Shown: one piece after another, positions 9,493-17,307 of the stretch
Layout: each line of letters begins with the position of its first letter
Position numbering within the stretch: the stretch's first letter is position 1
Assembly (NCBI RefSeq): GCF_027594545.1
Contig: NZ_CP115160.1
Coordinates: 62,001 to 126,000 of the forward strand
Direction: 5' to 3'
Length of the DNA stretch: 64,000 bases
Source: Algoriphagus sp. TR-M9
GTDB taxonomy: Bacteria; Bacteroidota; Bacteroidia; Cytophagales; Cyclobacteriaceae
Translations under genes and position numbers: made by a program
The notes under the pieces: model-generated
Database searches by the model: none
What the model was told of the DNA's origin: nothing
The model's input: the letters and a program-made list of their open reading frames with translations, nothing else

Positions 9493-10764
9493 ATGCTGTT
9501 AGTTAATCAAATAAGAGAAAACTACGCCGGCGTCCTGGCCGGACTTCAAAAGAGAAATTTTCCAAACGCTGAGGCTGCCCTGAAGAAGGCTATTGAGCTA
9601 GATGATCTGCGAAAGTCAACGCAGGCTGAGCGTGACCAGATACAAGCAGAATCGAATAGCATTTCCAAGCAGATTGGCGCTTTGATGCGTGAAGGAAAAG
9701 CCGAGGAAGCAGTCAAAATCCGTGAAAAAACAGCGGAATTGAAAGCCCAGGGAAAAGACTTGGAAGAGCAGAACTCCAAAGCGGAGCAAGACTTGAAAGC
9801 TTTGCTGTACACCATCCCAAATGTACCGCACAGCTCAGTTCCAGCTGGCACTTCTGCAGAGGATAATGAAGTGGTACTCGAAAACGGCACCATTCCCGAG
9901 CTTTTCCCGGACAAACTTCCCCACTGGGATCTGATCAAAAAATATGACATTATTGATTTTGATCTAGGGGCGAAAATCACAGGAGCAGGATTTCCAGTCT
10001 ACAAAGGGAAAGGAGCTCGACTCCAGCGTGCCCTGATTAATTTCTTTCTGGATGAAGCTTTGGCGCAGGGATACTATGAAATCCAGCCTCCAATTTTGGT
10101 CAATGAGGATTCAGGGTATGGCACAGGTCAGCTACCGGATAAGGAAGGGCAGATGTACCATGCCGGCGCTGACGACTTGTATTTGATCCCAACGGGAGAG
10201 GTGCCCATTACTAATATTTACAGGGATGTGATCCTTACGGAAAGTGAGCTTCCCATCAAAAATGTGGGGCATTCACCTTGCTTCAGAAGAGAGGCGGGCA
10301 GTTGGGGAGCTCATGTGCGTGGGCTGAATAGACTGCACCAGTTTGATAAAGTAGAGATCGTACAGGTGACGCATCCTGAGAAATCCTATGAAGCACTGGA
10401 AGAAATGAGCACTTATGTACAGGGACTTTTGCAAAAACTGGAGCTGCCTTACCGGGTGCTGAGACTTTGCGGAGGAGATATGGGCTTTACTTCCGCATTG
10501 ACTTACGATATGGAAGTCTATTCTGCAGCTCAGGAAAGATGGCTGGAAGTAAGCTCAGTGTCTAATTTTGAAACTTATCAAACGAGTCGACTCAAACTTC
10601 GGTTCAAAGGTGAAGATAAGAAAACCCAGTTGGCTCACTCCTTAAACGGAAGTGCATTGGCACTACCTCGGATCGTAGCTTCCATTTTGGAAAATAACCA
10701 AACTCCGGATGGGATTCTAATGCCGAAGGTGCTTCACCCTTACCTGGGATTCGAAAAAATCTGA
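9493..10764 (+). CDS. serS: Seryl-tRNA synthetase
   Basis: A class II aminoacyl-tRNA synthetase that charges tRNA-Ser and tRNA-Sec. The 423-residue product has the N-terminal antiparallel coiled coil (about residues 30-105, rich in Glu, Lys and Gln), motif 2 as CFRREAGSWGAHVRGLNRLH, and motif 3 as NGSALALPRIVASILENNQ. Length is normal for bacterial SerS. The gene is followed directly by an intrinsic terminator. Confidence 0.97.
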   Translation: MLLVNQIRENYAGVLAGLQKRNFPNAEAALKKAIELDDLRKSTQAERDQIQAESNSISKQIGALMREGKAEEAVKIREKTAELKAQGKDLEEQNSKAEQDLKALLYTIPNVPHSSVPAGTSAEDNEVVLENGTIPELFPDKLPHWDLIKKYDIIDFDLGAKITGAGFPVYKGKGARLQRALINFFLDEALAQGYYEIQPPILVNEDSGYGTGQLPDKEGQMYHAGADDLYLIPTGEVPITNIYRDVILTESELPIKNVGHSPCFRREAGSWGAHVRGLNRLHQFDKVEIVQVTHPEKSYEALEEMSTYVQGLLQKLELPYRVLRLCGGDMGFTSALTYDMEVYSAAQERWLEVSSVSNFETYQTSRLKLRFKGEDKKTQLAHSLNGSALALPRIVASILENNQTPDGILMPKVLHPYLGFEKI

Positions 10765-10770
10765 TTCCAA

Positions 10771-10799
10771 ACCGCTTCAAATCTTGGAGCGGTTTTTTT
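10771..10799 (+). terminator. Intrinsic terminator after serS
   Basis: A hairpin with stem ACCGCT(tc)..GGAGCGGT and a run of seven T begins 7 bp after the serS stop codon. Confidence 0.85.
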
Positions 10800-10998
10800 G
10801 TAGCCCTTTCATAAGCAAATCCTATGGCTCATAGGTTATTTCAATGGGGGCTTGGTGATTTTGTCCGCAATCGGTTACGGGTTCCTTTTTTTGGCTTTAA
10901 TAGAAATTAGTACCAATCAAAAGATGGTATGAAGGGTTTTGTTCCAAATAAAAGTCTGAGTAGCGCCGATTGTAGATTTGCTAATTACTACTTCATTT

Positions 10999-11029
10999 TT
11001 TTAAAGTATTGAATACTGGATTAGCTTTG
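10999..11029 (+). promoter_or_regulatory. Candidate promoter for the peroxiredoxin operon
   Basis: TTTT at 10999-11002 (one mismatch to TTTG), a 19-bp spacer, then TAGCTTTG at 11022-11029, a full match to TAnnTTTG. It would give a 5' leader of about 27 nt. The rest of the gap 10800-10998 shows no gene and no other structure I can support. Confidence 0.55.
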
Positions 11030-11062
11030 TGGTAACAAATTTTCAACAAAACAACAATATAC

Positions 11063-11695
11063 ATGGCATTAGTAGGAAAAAAGGCTCCGGCATTTTCAGT
11101 AGGAGCAGTAATAAACGGAGAAGAGATCGTAGAAAATTTCAGCTTGGAGCAGTATCTAGGCAAGAAAAACGTAGTCCTTTTCTTCTATCCTAAGGATTTC
11201 ACTTTTGTTTGCCCCACTGAGCTTCACGCTTTCCAGTCTAAATTGGCTGAATTTGAGAAAAGAGACACCGTAGTAATCGGATGCTCTACAGATACCGAAG
11301 AGACTCACCTGGCATGGTTGATGACTCCAAAAGCTGAAGGTGGTATCGAAGGCGTAAACTATACGATTTTGGCCGATGCAGCCAAAACTATCTCTTTGAA
11401 CTATGGCGTTTTGGCAGGTGAATATTCTTTCGATGCTGAGTCTAGACTTTGGTCTTTCGAAGGAGCGCCTGTAGCATACAGAGGTACTTTCTTGATTGAC
11501 AAAGAAGGAATCGTACGTCACGAGTCTATCAACGACCTTCCTTTGGGAAGAAATATCGATGAATACCTTAGAATTCTAGATGCTCAGCTTCATGTGGAGA
11601 AATTCGGTGAGGTTTGTCCTGCAAACTGGGAAGAAGGCAAGGAAGCGATGCAAGCAACTAATGAAGGAGTAGCTAACTACCTATCAAATAATTAA
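11063..11695 (+). CDS. Typical 2-Cys peroxiredoxin (AhpC/Prx1 type)
   Basis: A 210-residue thiol peroxidase that reduces hydrogen peroxide and organic hydroperoxides. The peroxidatic Cys is at 50 in DFTFVCPTE and the resolving Cys at 185 in GEVCPANW, the usual two-cysteine layout. No ahpF is present. The reductant is probably the thioredoxin encoded 2 bp downstream, an inference from the tight operon. Confidence 0.93.
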   Translation: MALVGKKAPAFSVGAVINGEEIVENFSLEQYLGKKNVVLFFYPKDFTFVCPTELHAFQSKLAEFEKRDTVVIGCSTDTEETHLAWLMTPKAEGGIEGVNYTILADAAKTISLNYGVLAGEYSFDAESRLWSFEGAPVAYRGTFLIDKEGIVRHESINDLPLGRNIDEYLRILDAQLHVEKFGEVCPANWEEGKEAMQATNEGVANYLSNN

Positions 11696-11697
11696 TT

Positions 11698-12009
11698 ATG
11701 ATTGAACTGACTGAAGATACTTTGCAAGAGCTAGTAACGGGAAATGATCAGGTGATCGTACAATTCTCTGCTGGCTGGTGTGGCAACTGTCGCATCATGA
11801 AGCCCAAGTTTAGAAGACTTGCGGGTGAAAATGCTGACAAGGTTTTTGTGATAGTGGATGCTGAGAAATTTCCTAATTCCAGGAAATTGGCTCAGGTAAA
11901 CAACCTGCCGACTTTCGCTTCTTTCAAAGGAGGTCAGTTGGTAAATCAAATCCAGACAAACAAAGAAGATCAATTAAAAGCATTGATTAATGAAGTTACC
12001 AGTAATTAA
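11698..12009 (+). CDS. Thioredoxin-family protein with CGNC active site
   Basis: A 103-residue single-domain thioredoxin. The active site reads WCGNC with Cys 28 and Cys 31, in place of the WCGPC of classical thioredoxins. The cis-Pro loop is NNLPTF. The changed dipeptide between the cysteines should alter redox potential or partner choice (inference). It lies 2 bp after the peroxiredoxin stop and overlaps the next gene by 20 bp, so the three form a translationally coupled unit, most likely a peroxide-reducing pathway. Confidence 0.88.
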   Translation: MIELTEDTLQELVTGNDQVIVQFSAGWCGNCRIMKPKFRRLAGENADKVFVIVDAEKFPNSRKLAQVNNLPTFASFKGGQLVNQIQTNKEDQLKALINEVTSN

Positions 12010-12238
12010 ATCGATTCAGAAGAGCTGTACTCCAGAGCAGATCGAGACTGCCCTGGAAGTACTGGAGAATATTTCTGAAGCCCCTTCGCTGAAGGAGCCG
12101 GAGATCGATGTGATCGGCGAGCTGATTTCCAATCTATGTGGTGCACTTGAAGTCCACGAGATGGTAGCTGGAGGGATGTCTGAAAGAGATGCAGGAAATA
12201 CCTTCATGAAAAAAGTTTTAGGATCAATTGATCGATAA
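11990..12238 (+). CDS. Small DUF6952-type protein
   Basis: An 82-residue acidic protein without signal peptide or membrane segment, helical in character. It contains two cysteines (CTPEQ near residue 13 and SNLCGALEVHEMVAGG near residue 50). It matches my memory of a small family found after peroxiredoxin-thioredoxin pairs in Bacteroidota (DUF6952). Function unknown. The start lies inside the thioredoxin gene, suggesting coupled translation and a role in the same redox pathway. Confidence 0.75.
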   Translation: MKLPVIKSIQKSCTPEQIETALEVLENISEAPSLKEPEIDVIGELISNLCGALEVHEMVAGGMSERDAGNTFMKKVLGSIDR

Positions 12239-12263
12239 AAATATACTTTGGGTCTATTGTTAT

Positions 12264-12297
12264 GAAAAAAGGAACTCCATTTTGGGGTTCCTTTTTT
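12264..12297. terminator. Bidirectional terminator between convergent operons
   Basis: Stem GGAACTCC / GGGGTTCC (with one G-T pair) around a short T-rich loop, flanked by A-run on the left and T-run on the right, so it works on both strands. It overlaps the stop codon of the DUF3037 gene. Confidence 0.8.
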
Positions 12298-12679
12298 ACT
12301 TCACATTCTCCTCAAATAGCTTTTCCAAAGTTTGATCCAAATCATCTGAATGCCCGGCATGTGGTCTGGAAGTCTGAATGATTGAGCTTCTTACCGCCGT
12401 CAGCCATCTGAACCTTGAAGCTAGATCCATGGCGGCGATGTTTCCTCCACTGGATTTTCCCTGGCATATTTTTTCAAAAGAATCTAGATTTCGTTGTATC
12501 ATTTCCATATCTGCCTTTGGGTCTAAAGCCAGAAGTTTATTAGCCTCCAAATGGGTTTTGCACTTGAGAAAGTTCTTTTTCCAGTGGCAGACAATCACGC
12601 CCACATTGATGAACTCTTCCCGCTCTACCCTTGGGACTACGCGGATAATGGCGTATTCATATAAGTGTTGATCTTGCAT
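12296..12679 (-). CDS. DUF3037 protein, partner of HipA-like kinase
   Basis: A 127-residue cytoplasmic protein from ATG 12679 (the frame is open to 12703, but MQDQHLYEYAIIRVVPR is the usual family opening). The segment REEFINVGVIVCHW is characteristic of DUF3037. Its function is unknown. The start overlaps the end of the HipA-like gene by 23 bp, so the two are translationally coupled. DUF3037 genes often accompany HipA-like genes (from memory), which supports a functional pair. Confidence 0.8.
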   Translation of the reverse strand: MQDQHLYEYAIIRVVPRVEREEFINVGVIVCHWKKNFLKCKTHLEANKLLALDPKADMEMIQRNLDSFEKICQGKSSGGNIAAMDLASRFRWLTAVRSSIIQTSRPHAGHSDDLDQTLEKLFEENVK

Positions 12680-13451
12680 TTCGGGCTTCTTTTGTGAATT
12701 CATCGGAATAGGAAAGTCTCAGTTTGAGAAAATCCGCATATACTTTTCTGGCCTCACTGGCTTCCTCAGTATCTCCTCCAGCCATCAGCCACTCTTCTGG
12801 GATCAGTGAGACGATTTTATCAATGGCTGCTGGAGTAAGAAGGGTTTTGAACTCCTCATTTACCTGATCCAATTTAGACGCAGCTTCGAGCAGGACATGG
12901 TTTTTGATTATAGGAAAGCTTCCTTGGGCATTTTTCTCCCAGTTAATCCAAGCATGGTGAAACAGGAAGGAAGCTCCATGGTCAATCAGCCAAAGCTCCC
13001 GGTTCCACATCAGCATATTTGTGTTTCTAAATGTCCGGTCCACATTGGTGATATACATGTCCAGCCAAACTATTTTGGAAGCCAATATAGGATCAACCGG
13101 CATGGCGATAGGGTCAAAGTTGATTGCTCCAGAGAGGAAATGTAAGGCTAGATTCAAGCCTTGGCTGCCTTTCAGTAGATCTTGGATTTCCTCGTCTCCT
13201 TCTGATCTGCCAAATGCCGGATCCAAATTGGCATATACCAATTCGGGTATTTTGAATCCTAGAAGTCTGGCTATTTCACCGCCCAGAAGCTCTGCAATTA
13301 ATGCCTTCTCCCGCTGTCCGGCTCCCCGGAATTTGAGGACATATTTGAACCCATCGTCTGCATCTGCTAGAGCAGGTAAAGACCCTCCTTCCCTGAGCGG
13401 GAGAATGTAGCGGGTTACATTTACCGTTCTGAGTTTAGGGTTGAATTCCAT
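12657..13451 (-). CDS. HipA-like kinase family protein
   Basis: A 264-residue protein, much shorter than the roughly 440-residue HipA toxin. A Gly/Ala-rich loop (PLREGGSLPALADADDGFKY) precedes a candidate ATP-binding Lys in YVLKF. The catalytic-loop equivalent is DMYITNVDRTFRNTNML and the metal-binding motif is LIDHG. These support a kinase of the phosphatidylinositol-kinase-like HipA fold. No HipB-type antitoxin gene lies beside it; the only partner is DUF3037. The substrate is unknown, and toxin activity is not implied. Confidence 0.8.
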   Translation of the reverse strand: MEFNPKLRTVNVTRYILPLREGGSLPALADADDGFKYVLKFRGAGQREKALIAELLGGEIARLLGFKIPELVYANLDPAFGRSEGDEEIQDLLKGSQGLNLALHFLSGAINFDPIAMPVDPILASKIVWLDMYITNVDRTFRNTNMLMWNRELWLIDHGASFLFHHAWINWEKNAQGSFPIIKNHVLLEAASKLDQVNEEFKTLLTPAAIDKIVSLIPEEWLMAGGDTEEASEARKVYADFLKLRLSYSDEFTKEARNARSTLI

Positions 13452-13494
13452 TTGAGGAGAATTTACAATTGTAGTTAGCGAGGAAAACCATATT

Positions 13495-14376
13495 TCAGAT
13501 CAGTTCTTGGACGTGCTTTTGGATGTTTTCTGATAGTTTGCCCATAGGTAGGTCGTTGGCATCATGACCAAAAGGTTCTTCTATTTCTTCTGCTACCAAT
13601 TCCAGGCTCGCCAGTACGTAGAAAACGAAAGTAACAATGGGAGCAGCGTAATACCCCAGATTAAATACATAGCCAAGCGGCAATGTCAATACATATAGCA
13701 TGATGAACTTTTTGATAAAAGAGCTATAGGAATAGGGAATAGGTGTGTTTTTGATTCGCTCACATGCTCCACAAATATCAGTAAAGGAAATCAACTCGCT
13801 GTTGAGAACTATCAGTTGGTCACCGGTTATTTTTTTGGACTGGTAGAGTTTATTTACTCTGCCAAACATCATCTTGGCCACCTGATTGGGGACATGTTTT
13901 TCCATGTCTATTTCCGGCTGGAGGTCGGCTATATGTTTTTCGTCCAGCATGTAAAAGGTGACTTTGGACTGCAAATGTTCCTTCAAAGCAAAGGCATACA
14001 TAGGAATGCTTCTTCTGAAAAACTTTCGATTTTCTTCATCTTGCTTATCAATTATCCCAGCAAGCTTTAGCGCAAGATTTCTACTGTTGTTGACCAATTG
14101 TCCCCATAGTTTTCGCCCTTCCCACCAGCGATCATAGGCGGTATTGGTACGGAATACCAGAAGCATTGATATCACGAAACTAAGTAGACTGTGCATCACT
14201 GGAATATGCTGTACCCAGCTCTCTTTCCCCAGCTGCAGGTAGTCCATTTCAAGCCAGGCAATGCCTAAAGTGTATATGAAAATGATGACCATGAATGGCC
14301 CTAGCTTGACCAGGGTGTCTGATTTCTGAATCAAAAATATGATTGAAAACCATTCTTTGGGATTGTATCCTTTCAT
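13495..14376 (-). CDS. Bestrophin-family anion channel
   Basis: A 293-residue membrane protein of the bestrophin/UPF0187 family, whose bacterial members form pentameric ion channels. Hydrophobic segments lie at about residues 25-45, 55-75, 210-235 and 240-265. Family signatures include FRTNTAYDRWWEGRKLWGQL, NNSRNLA and the acidic C-terminal EEIEEPFGHDANDLP. Ion selectivity cannot be deduced. It stands between the HipA-like gene and coaE with modest gaps, so it may be a single gene. Confidence 0.88.
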   Translation of the reverse strand: MKGYNPKEWFSIIFLIQKSDTLVKLGPFMVIIFIYTLGIAWLEMDYLQLGKESWVQHIPVMHSLLSFVISMLLVFRTNTAYDRWWEGRKLWGQLVNNSRNLALKLAGIIDKQDEENRKFFRRSIPMYAFALKEHLQSKVTFYMLDEKHIADLQPEIDMEKHVPNQVAKMMFGRVNKLYQSKKITGDQLIVLNSELISFTDICGACERIKNTPIPYSYSSFIKKFIMLYVLTLPLGYVFNLGYYAAPIVTFVFYVLASLELVAEEIEEPFGHDANDLPMGKLSENIQKHVQELI

Positions 14377-14444
14377 TTGAGTGGGAAAAGTATTGCAAGT
14401 TGACTACTGGAAAATAAACGGATTTGAGGTCCTGTGCAATTAAA

Positions 14445-15056
14445 TCAATGATCTACCTCGACTATCAGCTTTTCGTGGATTTTTAATACCTGGGGAATTA
14501 AGAGTTTATTGTCTACATTTTTGATGACGAAGTCAGCCAGTTCATTTTTTTTCTCGTCCGGAAGCTGTTGATTGATGATTTGATTGATCTGTTCTTCGTT
14601 TCGGTGTGGATCCCTACCCAATACTCTTGCCACACGGATTTTCAGGGGGGAGCTCACGTTAATCACATAATCCAGAGCATTGGCACTTCCGGATTCGAAT
14701 AGTAGTGCGGCTTCCTTCAGCACATAAGGAGCATTTTGGGCCTTGGCCCATTTTTCAAAATCTTTGCCTACAGCAGGATGAACCAGCCCATTGATGGTCT
14801 TTACTTTTTCTGGATCTGCAAACACAGTTTGGGCCAGGTAGCTGCGATTCAGGTTGCCGTCTTTTTGAAAAGTTTCTTCACCAAAGGATTTGATCAGTTC
14901 CACCTTGAGTGCTTGGTCATTTGACATAAGCCATTTCGCACGGTCGTCTGCTGAATAGAGGGGAATACCTAGAATGCCAAAAATTTTCGCTACAGTGGAT
15001 TTCCCGGATCCAATTCCCCCAGTGATCCCGATGAGGAGAGGTCTTTTCCTACTCAT
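14445..15056 (-). CDS. coaE: Dephospho-CoA kinase
   Basis: Catalyses the last step of coenzyme A synthesis, ATP-dependent phosphorylation of dephospho-CoA. The 203-residue product carries the P-loop GITGGIGSGKST at residues 9-20, the ADDRAKWL segment of the substrate pocket and the ALLFESG motif. It overlaps the ybbR gene by 8 bp and ends the nusB-to-coaE gene run. Confidence 0.95.
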   Translation of the reverse strand: MSRKRPLLIGITGGIGSGKSTVAKIFGILGIPLYSADDRAKWLMSNDQALKVELIKSFGEETFQKDGNLNRSYLAQTVFADPEKVKTINGLVHPAVGKDFEKWAKAQNAPYVLKEAALLFESGSANALDYVINVSSPLKIRVARVLGRDPHRNEEQINQIINQQLPDEKKNELADFVIKNVDNKLLIPQVLKIHEKLIVEVDH

Positions 15057-16014
15057 ATTTAAGCTTTAGTAAAGGCGGATTGACAGTGACTTGCTCCATG
15101 TAGTTTGGTTGCGGTTGTACCTCTATTGCTATGGTGCTGTCTGTTTTGTTACGCTTATAGTAGTCTAAAACAGCTTCAAATTCCAGTTCTTTGAAATCAT
15201 CTACTCTGCGCTCATCGAGCAGGTAGTTAATCATGATCAAGGGATCAGGATCGGTGAAAGTTACATTTCTAGGAAAGTTTATCTTTTTGATTTTCAATCT
15301 TTTATTCCCTTCCAAAAACGCATAAACGTCAAAATTCACCCTAAGCGATTCATCCTCTAGGACGACTAGGTCTGCGAGCTCACTGGGGACTTCCAAATCA
15401 ATTGTTTTTTCAAATGGGGTGTTGATCCTGGATTCGTCCAGCTTCACCGGGAAAAATGCCCCTATACTGTCTATAATTGAACTTGGGCCTTTGAGTCTAA
15501 TCACATCTGGCGAAAAGTTCACCTGGCCATCGATTCTGTAATTGGTAGCCAAAGAAAAGCTACTGGAGTCTAAAATAGGCCGCACTTGGATAACTTCTAT
15601 TTTGTCAAACTGGTATTTCAGGGAGTCATTCACTACTGATACGAGCTGGGTCGGAGTCAAAAATTCACCTAAAGAGCGCTTGATATCTGCGGTTAAGATA
15701 AATCGTCTAGCGGAAGGATTGTCCAGTTCGATCAGGTAAGGATCGTTATTGAAATTGAAATATTTGCGGAGCAGGTCCCATCCGTTTCCGGAAATCTCTA
15801 CTTCTACGCTATTGGGGATTCTGCCTATGGGCATGTAAAGAGAGTCATTGTAAACAAACTCCACCGGAAAATCCACAATAGTATTGTAGTCGTCCTTATT
15901 GAGGGCGTTTAAAATCCAAAAAGTGGTAGCCGCTGCTATGCAGAGAACTACCACCTTTAGATCAGAGAGTTTTTTGGGAGAAATCCTCTTCGAGGATTTT
16001 TTAGTTTCCGACAA
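15049..16014 (-). CDS. YbbR/CdaR-like domain protein
   Basis: A 321-residue protein with one N-terminal membrane segment (VVVLCIAAATTFWILNAL, about residues 24-41) and a large extracytoplasmic part containing YbbR-like repeats (PVEFVYNDSLY, VEVEISGNGWDLLR, VIRLKGPSSIIDSI). In Firmicutes, YbbR proteins (CdaR) regulate the diadenylate cyclase CdaA; no cyclase gene is adjacent here. Placed between yajC and coaE, as often seen in Bacteroidota. Confidence 0.85.
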   Translation of the reverse strand: MSETKKSSKRISPKKLSDLKVVVLCIAAATTFWILNALNKDDYNTIVDFPVEFVYNDSLYMPIGRIPNSVEVEISGNGWDLLRKYFNFNNDPYLIELDNPSARRFILTADIKRSLGEFLTPTQLVSVVNDSLKYQFDKIEVIQVRPILDSSSFSLATNYRIDGQVNFSPDVIRLKGPSSIIDSIGAFFPVKLDESRINTPFEKTIDLEVPSELADLVVLEDESLRVNFDVYAFLEGNKRLKIKKINFPRNVTFTDPDPLIMINYLLDERRVDDFKELEFEAVLDYYKRNKTDSTIAIEVQPQPNYMEQVTVNPPLLKLKYE

Positions 16015-16022
16015 AATTCAAT

Positions 16023-16340
16023 CTATTTTTTAGTTTCTGGTTTTTTGGAGAAATCCAGCGAGATCGCTGATTTTTCCACTTTAATCTTCATTGATCTATC
16101 GATTTCCAGGATCACTGTGTCGCTTTCTACCGTATGCACTTTGCCATGGATACCGCCGATTGTGACTACTTCATCACCTTTTTTGATTTCTTCAATAAAC
16201 TTTTTACTGTCCTTTTGTTTTTTCTGCTGGGGCCTGATCATGAAGAAATACATGATCAAAATAATAGAACCGAAAAGGAATACCTGTCCTAAAATACCTC
16301 CGCCACCTGCTGCGGCTTGAGCCAATACTGTTGAAATCAT
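16023..16340 (-). CDS. yajC: Sec translocon accessory subunit YajC
   Basis: A 105-residue single-pass membrane protein. A hydrophobic segment (ILGQVFLFGSIILIMYFFMI) is followed at once by the family signature RPQQKKQKDSKKF and a small beta domain (GDEVVTIGGIHGKV). YajC associates with SecDF in the Sec translocase. It lies 2 bp after the DUF1573 gene and 8 bp before ybbR. Confidence 0.94.
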   Translation of the reverse strand: MISTVLAQAAAGGGGILGQVFLFGSIILIMYFFMIRPQQKKQKDSKKFIEEIKKGDEVVTIGGIHGKVHTVESDTVILEIDRSMKIKVEKSAISLDFSKKPETKK

Positions 16341-16342
16341 AG

Positions 16343-16885
16343 TTATCGTTTAACCGGTCCTACCGGGGTGCTTGCTCCTGCTACTTTTGGAGTGACTGAT
16401 CCTTTCAGTCTCAATCTTGTTACTGATGGGTTTGTGTTGGCCTGAATGCTTACAGTAGGGGCCTGTGATCCTGATTTGTTGGTAGAGTTAAATACTACTT
16501 TTACAAATCCTTCTTCACCCGGCTTCACTGGCGCTTTGGACCAATCAGGGCTGGTACATCCGCACGAAGCTGTAATGTTAGAAATGACTAATGGGGATTG
16601 ACCTGTATTGGTGAAAGTAAAGGTATGCTCTATGACTTTTCCCTCGTTGATGGTGCCAAAGTCATACTCCATTTCCGGAAAGGTGAAAGCTCCTAAAGTA
16701 GAAGGATCCGCCACTTGAGTGCTTTGCGCGTTTACGGGAGTTACTGTAGTATTACTTGATTCCAGCTGGGCTATTTTGTCTTCCAGTGCTTGGATTTTAG
16801 CATCCTGCTCCGACTTTTGACTACAAGAAGTACCCAATGCAAGTGCCACAGCAAATAGTGCTGTATGGATTACGTTGATTTTCAT
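16343..16885 (-). CDS. DUF1573 lipoprotein
   Basis: A 180-residue lipoprotein with lipobox GTSC (Cys 21), a short coiled-coil (KIQALEDKIAQLESS) and then a DUF1573 Ig-like domain beginning MEYDFGTINEGKVIEHTFTFTN and containing ITASCGCTSPDW. The domain is related to ASH/MSP folds. Widespread in Bacteroidota, role unknown. Co-transcribed with yajC. Confidence 0.85.
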   Translation of the reverse strand: MKINVIHTALFAVALALGTSCSQKSEQDAKIQALEDKIAQLESSNTTVTPVNAQSTQVADPSTLGAFTFPEMEYDFGTINEGKVIEHTFTFTNTGQSPLVISNITASCGCTSPDWSKAPVKPGEEGFVKVVFNSTNKSGSQAPTVSIQANTNPSVTRLRLKGSVTPKVAGASTPVGPVKR

Positions 16886-16997
16886 GTGATTATGGTTTTA
16901 TTTTAATGATCATTTTGATGACTATTGAGAGAAATCTTGCATTTGCAAATACTCATACCTTGTATGGTTTTGCTGTTTGCGCGACTTCGTCAAATAG

Positions 16998-17300
16998 TTA
17001 ATTGTCTTCTTGATTAATTTGATCAATTAATTTGTTGACATCATTCAGCAGATTTTCTGCCTTGTTTTTTGCTTCAGAAATCACCCTTTTGCCTTCTGTT
17101 TTGGCTTCGTTGAGATGGATTTCTTTGCCATCTACTAGGTCATCGATCAGCTCTTCCAGCTCTTTTTTGTATCTGGAAAGCTGAAATGATAATCTGTCAC
17201 GGGTGTTTTCTCCTTTATCAGGAGCAAAAAGTACCCCCAATGCGGCACCTGCTCCGGCCCCGATTAGGAATGCGATGAGTGAATTGCTGCTCTTGCTCAT
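16998..17300 (-). CDS. YtxH-domain protein
   Basis: A 100-residue protein with an N-terminal glycine-zipper-like hydrophobic segment (LIAFLIGAGAGAALGVLFAP) ending in the family motif APDKGENTRDRL, then a long amphipathic helix. YtxH proteins are small membrane-linked proteins of unclear, possibly stress-related, function. It starts 7 bp after nusB. The 112-bp gap to the DUF1573 gene holds nothing I can support. Confidence 0.85.
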   Translation of the reverse strand: MSKSSNSLIAFLIGAGAGAALGVLFAPDKGENTRDRLSFQLSRYKKELEELIDDLVDGKEIHLNEAKTEGKRVISEAKNKAENLLNDVNKLIDQINQEDN

Positions 17301-17307
17301 AGTTCTG

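Noticed and set aside
9546..9980. 144-codon ORF antisense to serS
   Set aside because: Serine/phenylalanine-rich mirror of the coiled-coil codons; a shadow of a certain gene.
12657..13451. Classical HipBA persistence toxin-antitoxin locus
   Set aside because: The protein is too short and no HipB-like gene is adjacent; the pair with DUF3037 is a different arrangement.
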